A DNA stretch of 64,000 nucleotides. Origin: Phoronis australis (taxonomy: Eukaryota; Phoronida; Phoronidae). How positions within the stretch are numbered: the first letter of the stretch is position 1; the number at the start of each line of letters is the position of its first letter. Where the stretch lies: assembly GCA_002633005.1 (NCBI GenBank), contig NMRA01000260.1, positions 203,529-267,528 on the forward strand. Reading direction: 5' to 3'. Both the position numbers and the translations under genes were made by a program. Shown here in pieces: positions 63,208-64,000 of the stretch. The notes under the pieces were generated by a model. That model was not told the DNA's origin. It made no database searches and worked only from the letters and a program-made list of their open reading frames with translations.

Positions 63208-64000
63208 AATTGCTCATTGCAAGTGGAGCGAAAAATCAGGAGTTTGTCTGCTTTGTGATGGCTAATTGCCTCCTCAGGCTCAATATCTCATGCTCAGATT
63301 CATGTTTTATGTATATGCGTTGTGTACGAGCCTTCTGTTTTTTCCCAAGCAAACAATTGCGACACTAGTCTGTGTTTTGTCGGAACGCGTGCTCGTATGG
63401 GTGAATGGTGACTTGGGATTTTTACTAGGTTTCTAAACAAAATCTGAGGCCCTTCAACAGTAAAAAGCCTACAGCAAATCCATTTTGTCTTTATCCAGTT
63501 ATACAGGTTGAAATGCAGGTTTGTTAATACAGCTTTGTTCAACAAAAACAAGCGTCATTGGTTAAATATAGACTTGGGTTTAGCACTAACTGCCCTGTGT
63601 CATGAATTTTAACAAAAACATTATAAACATCTTATGCCCCTTGTCTTTCAAATTGTGTTTATATGACTTTGACCCAGAAAAAACTGACACCTTACCAGGT
63701 AGCAATGTGACTTGTTGAGGCCACTTTGTGCAATCACATTTTCACAAAAAATGTGTGGTTGGGCATTGGCAATTGAAATCACATTTGTCTCATGACCTGT
63801 TTTTGTTGATTAAGTACTTATACCAGTTACCATACCTGTCGTTATTCATCACTTTGCACAATAATAATTGCCAACTATGTCATTTTTATATATTAAATGC
63901 TATGTGGCAAAAACATTTCAAAAATTGAGCTTCATAACAACCAAAGACTTCTAATTTTGAACGCACAAAATTTCTGAAAACATTTCCTGGTGGCAGGTGT
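63208..64000. other. No gene recognised to the window end
   Basis: Short frames on both strands without domain or splice context. Confidence 0.45.

Overview
The window is nuclear DNA of an invertebrate animal. Genes have several exons split by GT-AG introns, non-coding sequence is AT-rich, and most of the rest is transposon debris (LINE tails, a Penelope-like element, inverted-repeat MITEs, Helentron-like tandem arrays). Protein similarity and repeat style fit a marine invertebrate, most plausibly a non-vertebrate deuterostome such as a hemichordate, echinoderm or cephalochordate. I cannot fix the species. Single undetermined bases at 22748, 34239 and 51743 look like assembly joins or ambiguities.

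Three genes are certain. (1) A histone H2A.X gene on the minus strand (20979-21377) ends in SQEY. It has a TATA box, two CCAAT boxes and a 3' histone stem-loop. (2) DPAGT1/ALG7 on the plus strand (21686-33633) is complete in seven coding exons that join to 410 residues. It makes the first dolichol-linked intermediate of N-glycosylation. (3) A RECQL (RECQ1) helicase on the minus strand (53791 down to 38518) is present in ten exons covering the coiled coil, both RecA lobes, the zinc domain and the winged helix. Its very short first coding exon was not found. H2A.X and DPAGT1 are head to head with about 310 bp between start codons; the two are also neighbours in human.

Layout: 1-20.9 kb has no recognisable host gene and holds MITEs, a minus-strand LINE 3' end (12.2-13.1 kb), a (TTG)n-tailed retroposon end (13.7 kb), a Penelope-like element with inverted terminal repeats (15.8-16.9 kb) and a diverged duplicated segment (18.0-18.6 kb). 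21-33.6 kb is H2A.X plus DPAGT1, with a foldback element in intron 1 and a 1.36-kb inverted-repeat transposon in intron 6. 33.6-34.9 kb is a 617-bp tandem duplication covering the DPAGT1 stop codon and 3' flank, with an N at the junction. 35.9-37.5 kb is a Helentron-like array in reverse orientation. 38.4-53.8 kb is RECQL, whose largest intron holds another such array interrupted by a MITE. 54.4-56.2 kb is a third array. 56-64 kb has only weak candidates: a possible plus-strand first exon at 61306 and an unclassified minus-strand reading frame at 62698-63207.

The genes do not form a pathway. H2A.X (double-strand-break marking) and RECQL (replication-fork restoration and genome stability) share a broad theme, but their proximity is best read as chromosomal context. 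The points most worth following are the H2A.X-DPAGT1 pair, an apparent frame switch at the RECQL C-terminus that hides two SUMO-interaction-like motifs, compensatory changes in the terminal hairpin of the Helentron-like family, and a Penelope insertion with a 13-bp target duplication and hammerhead-like motifs.
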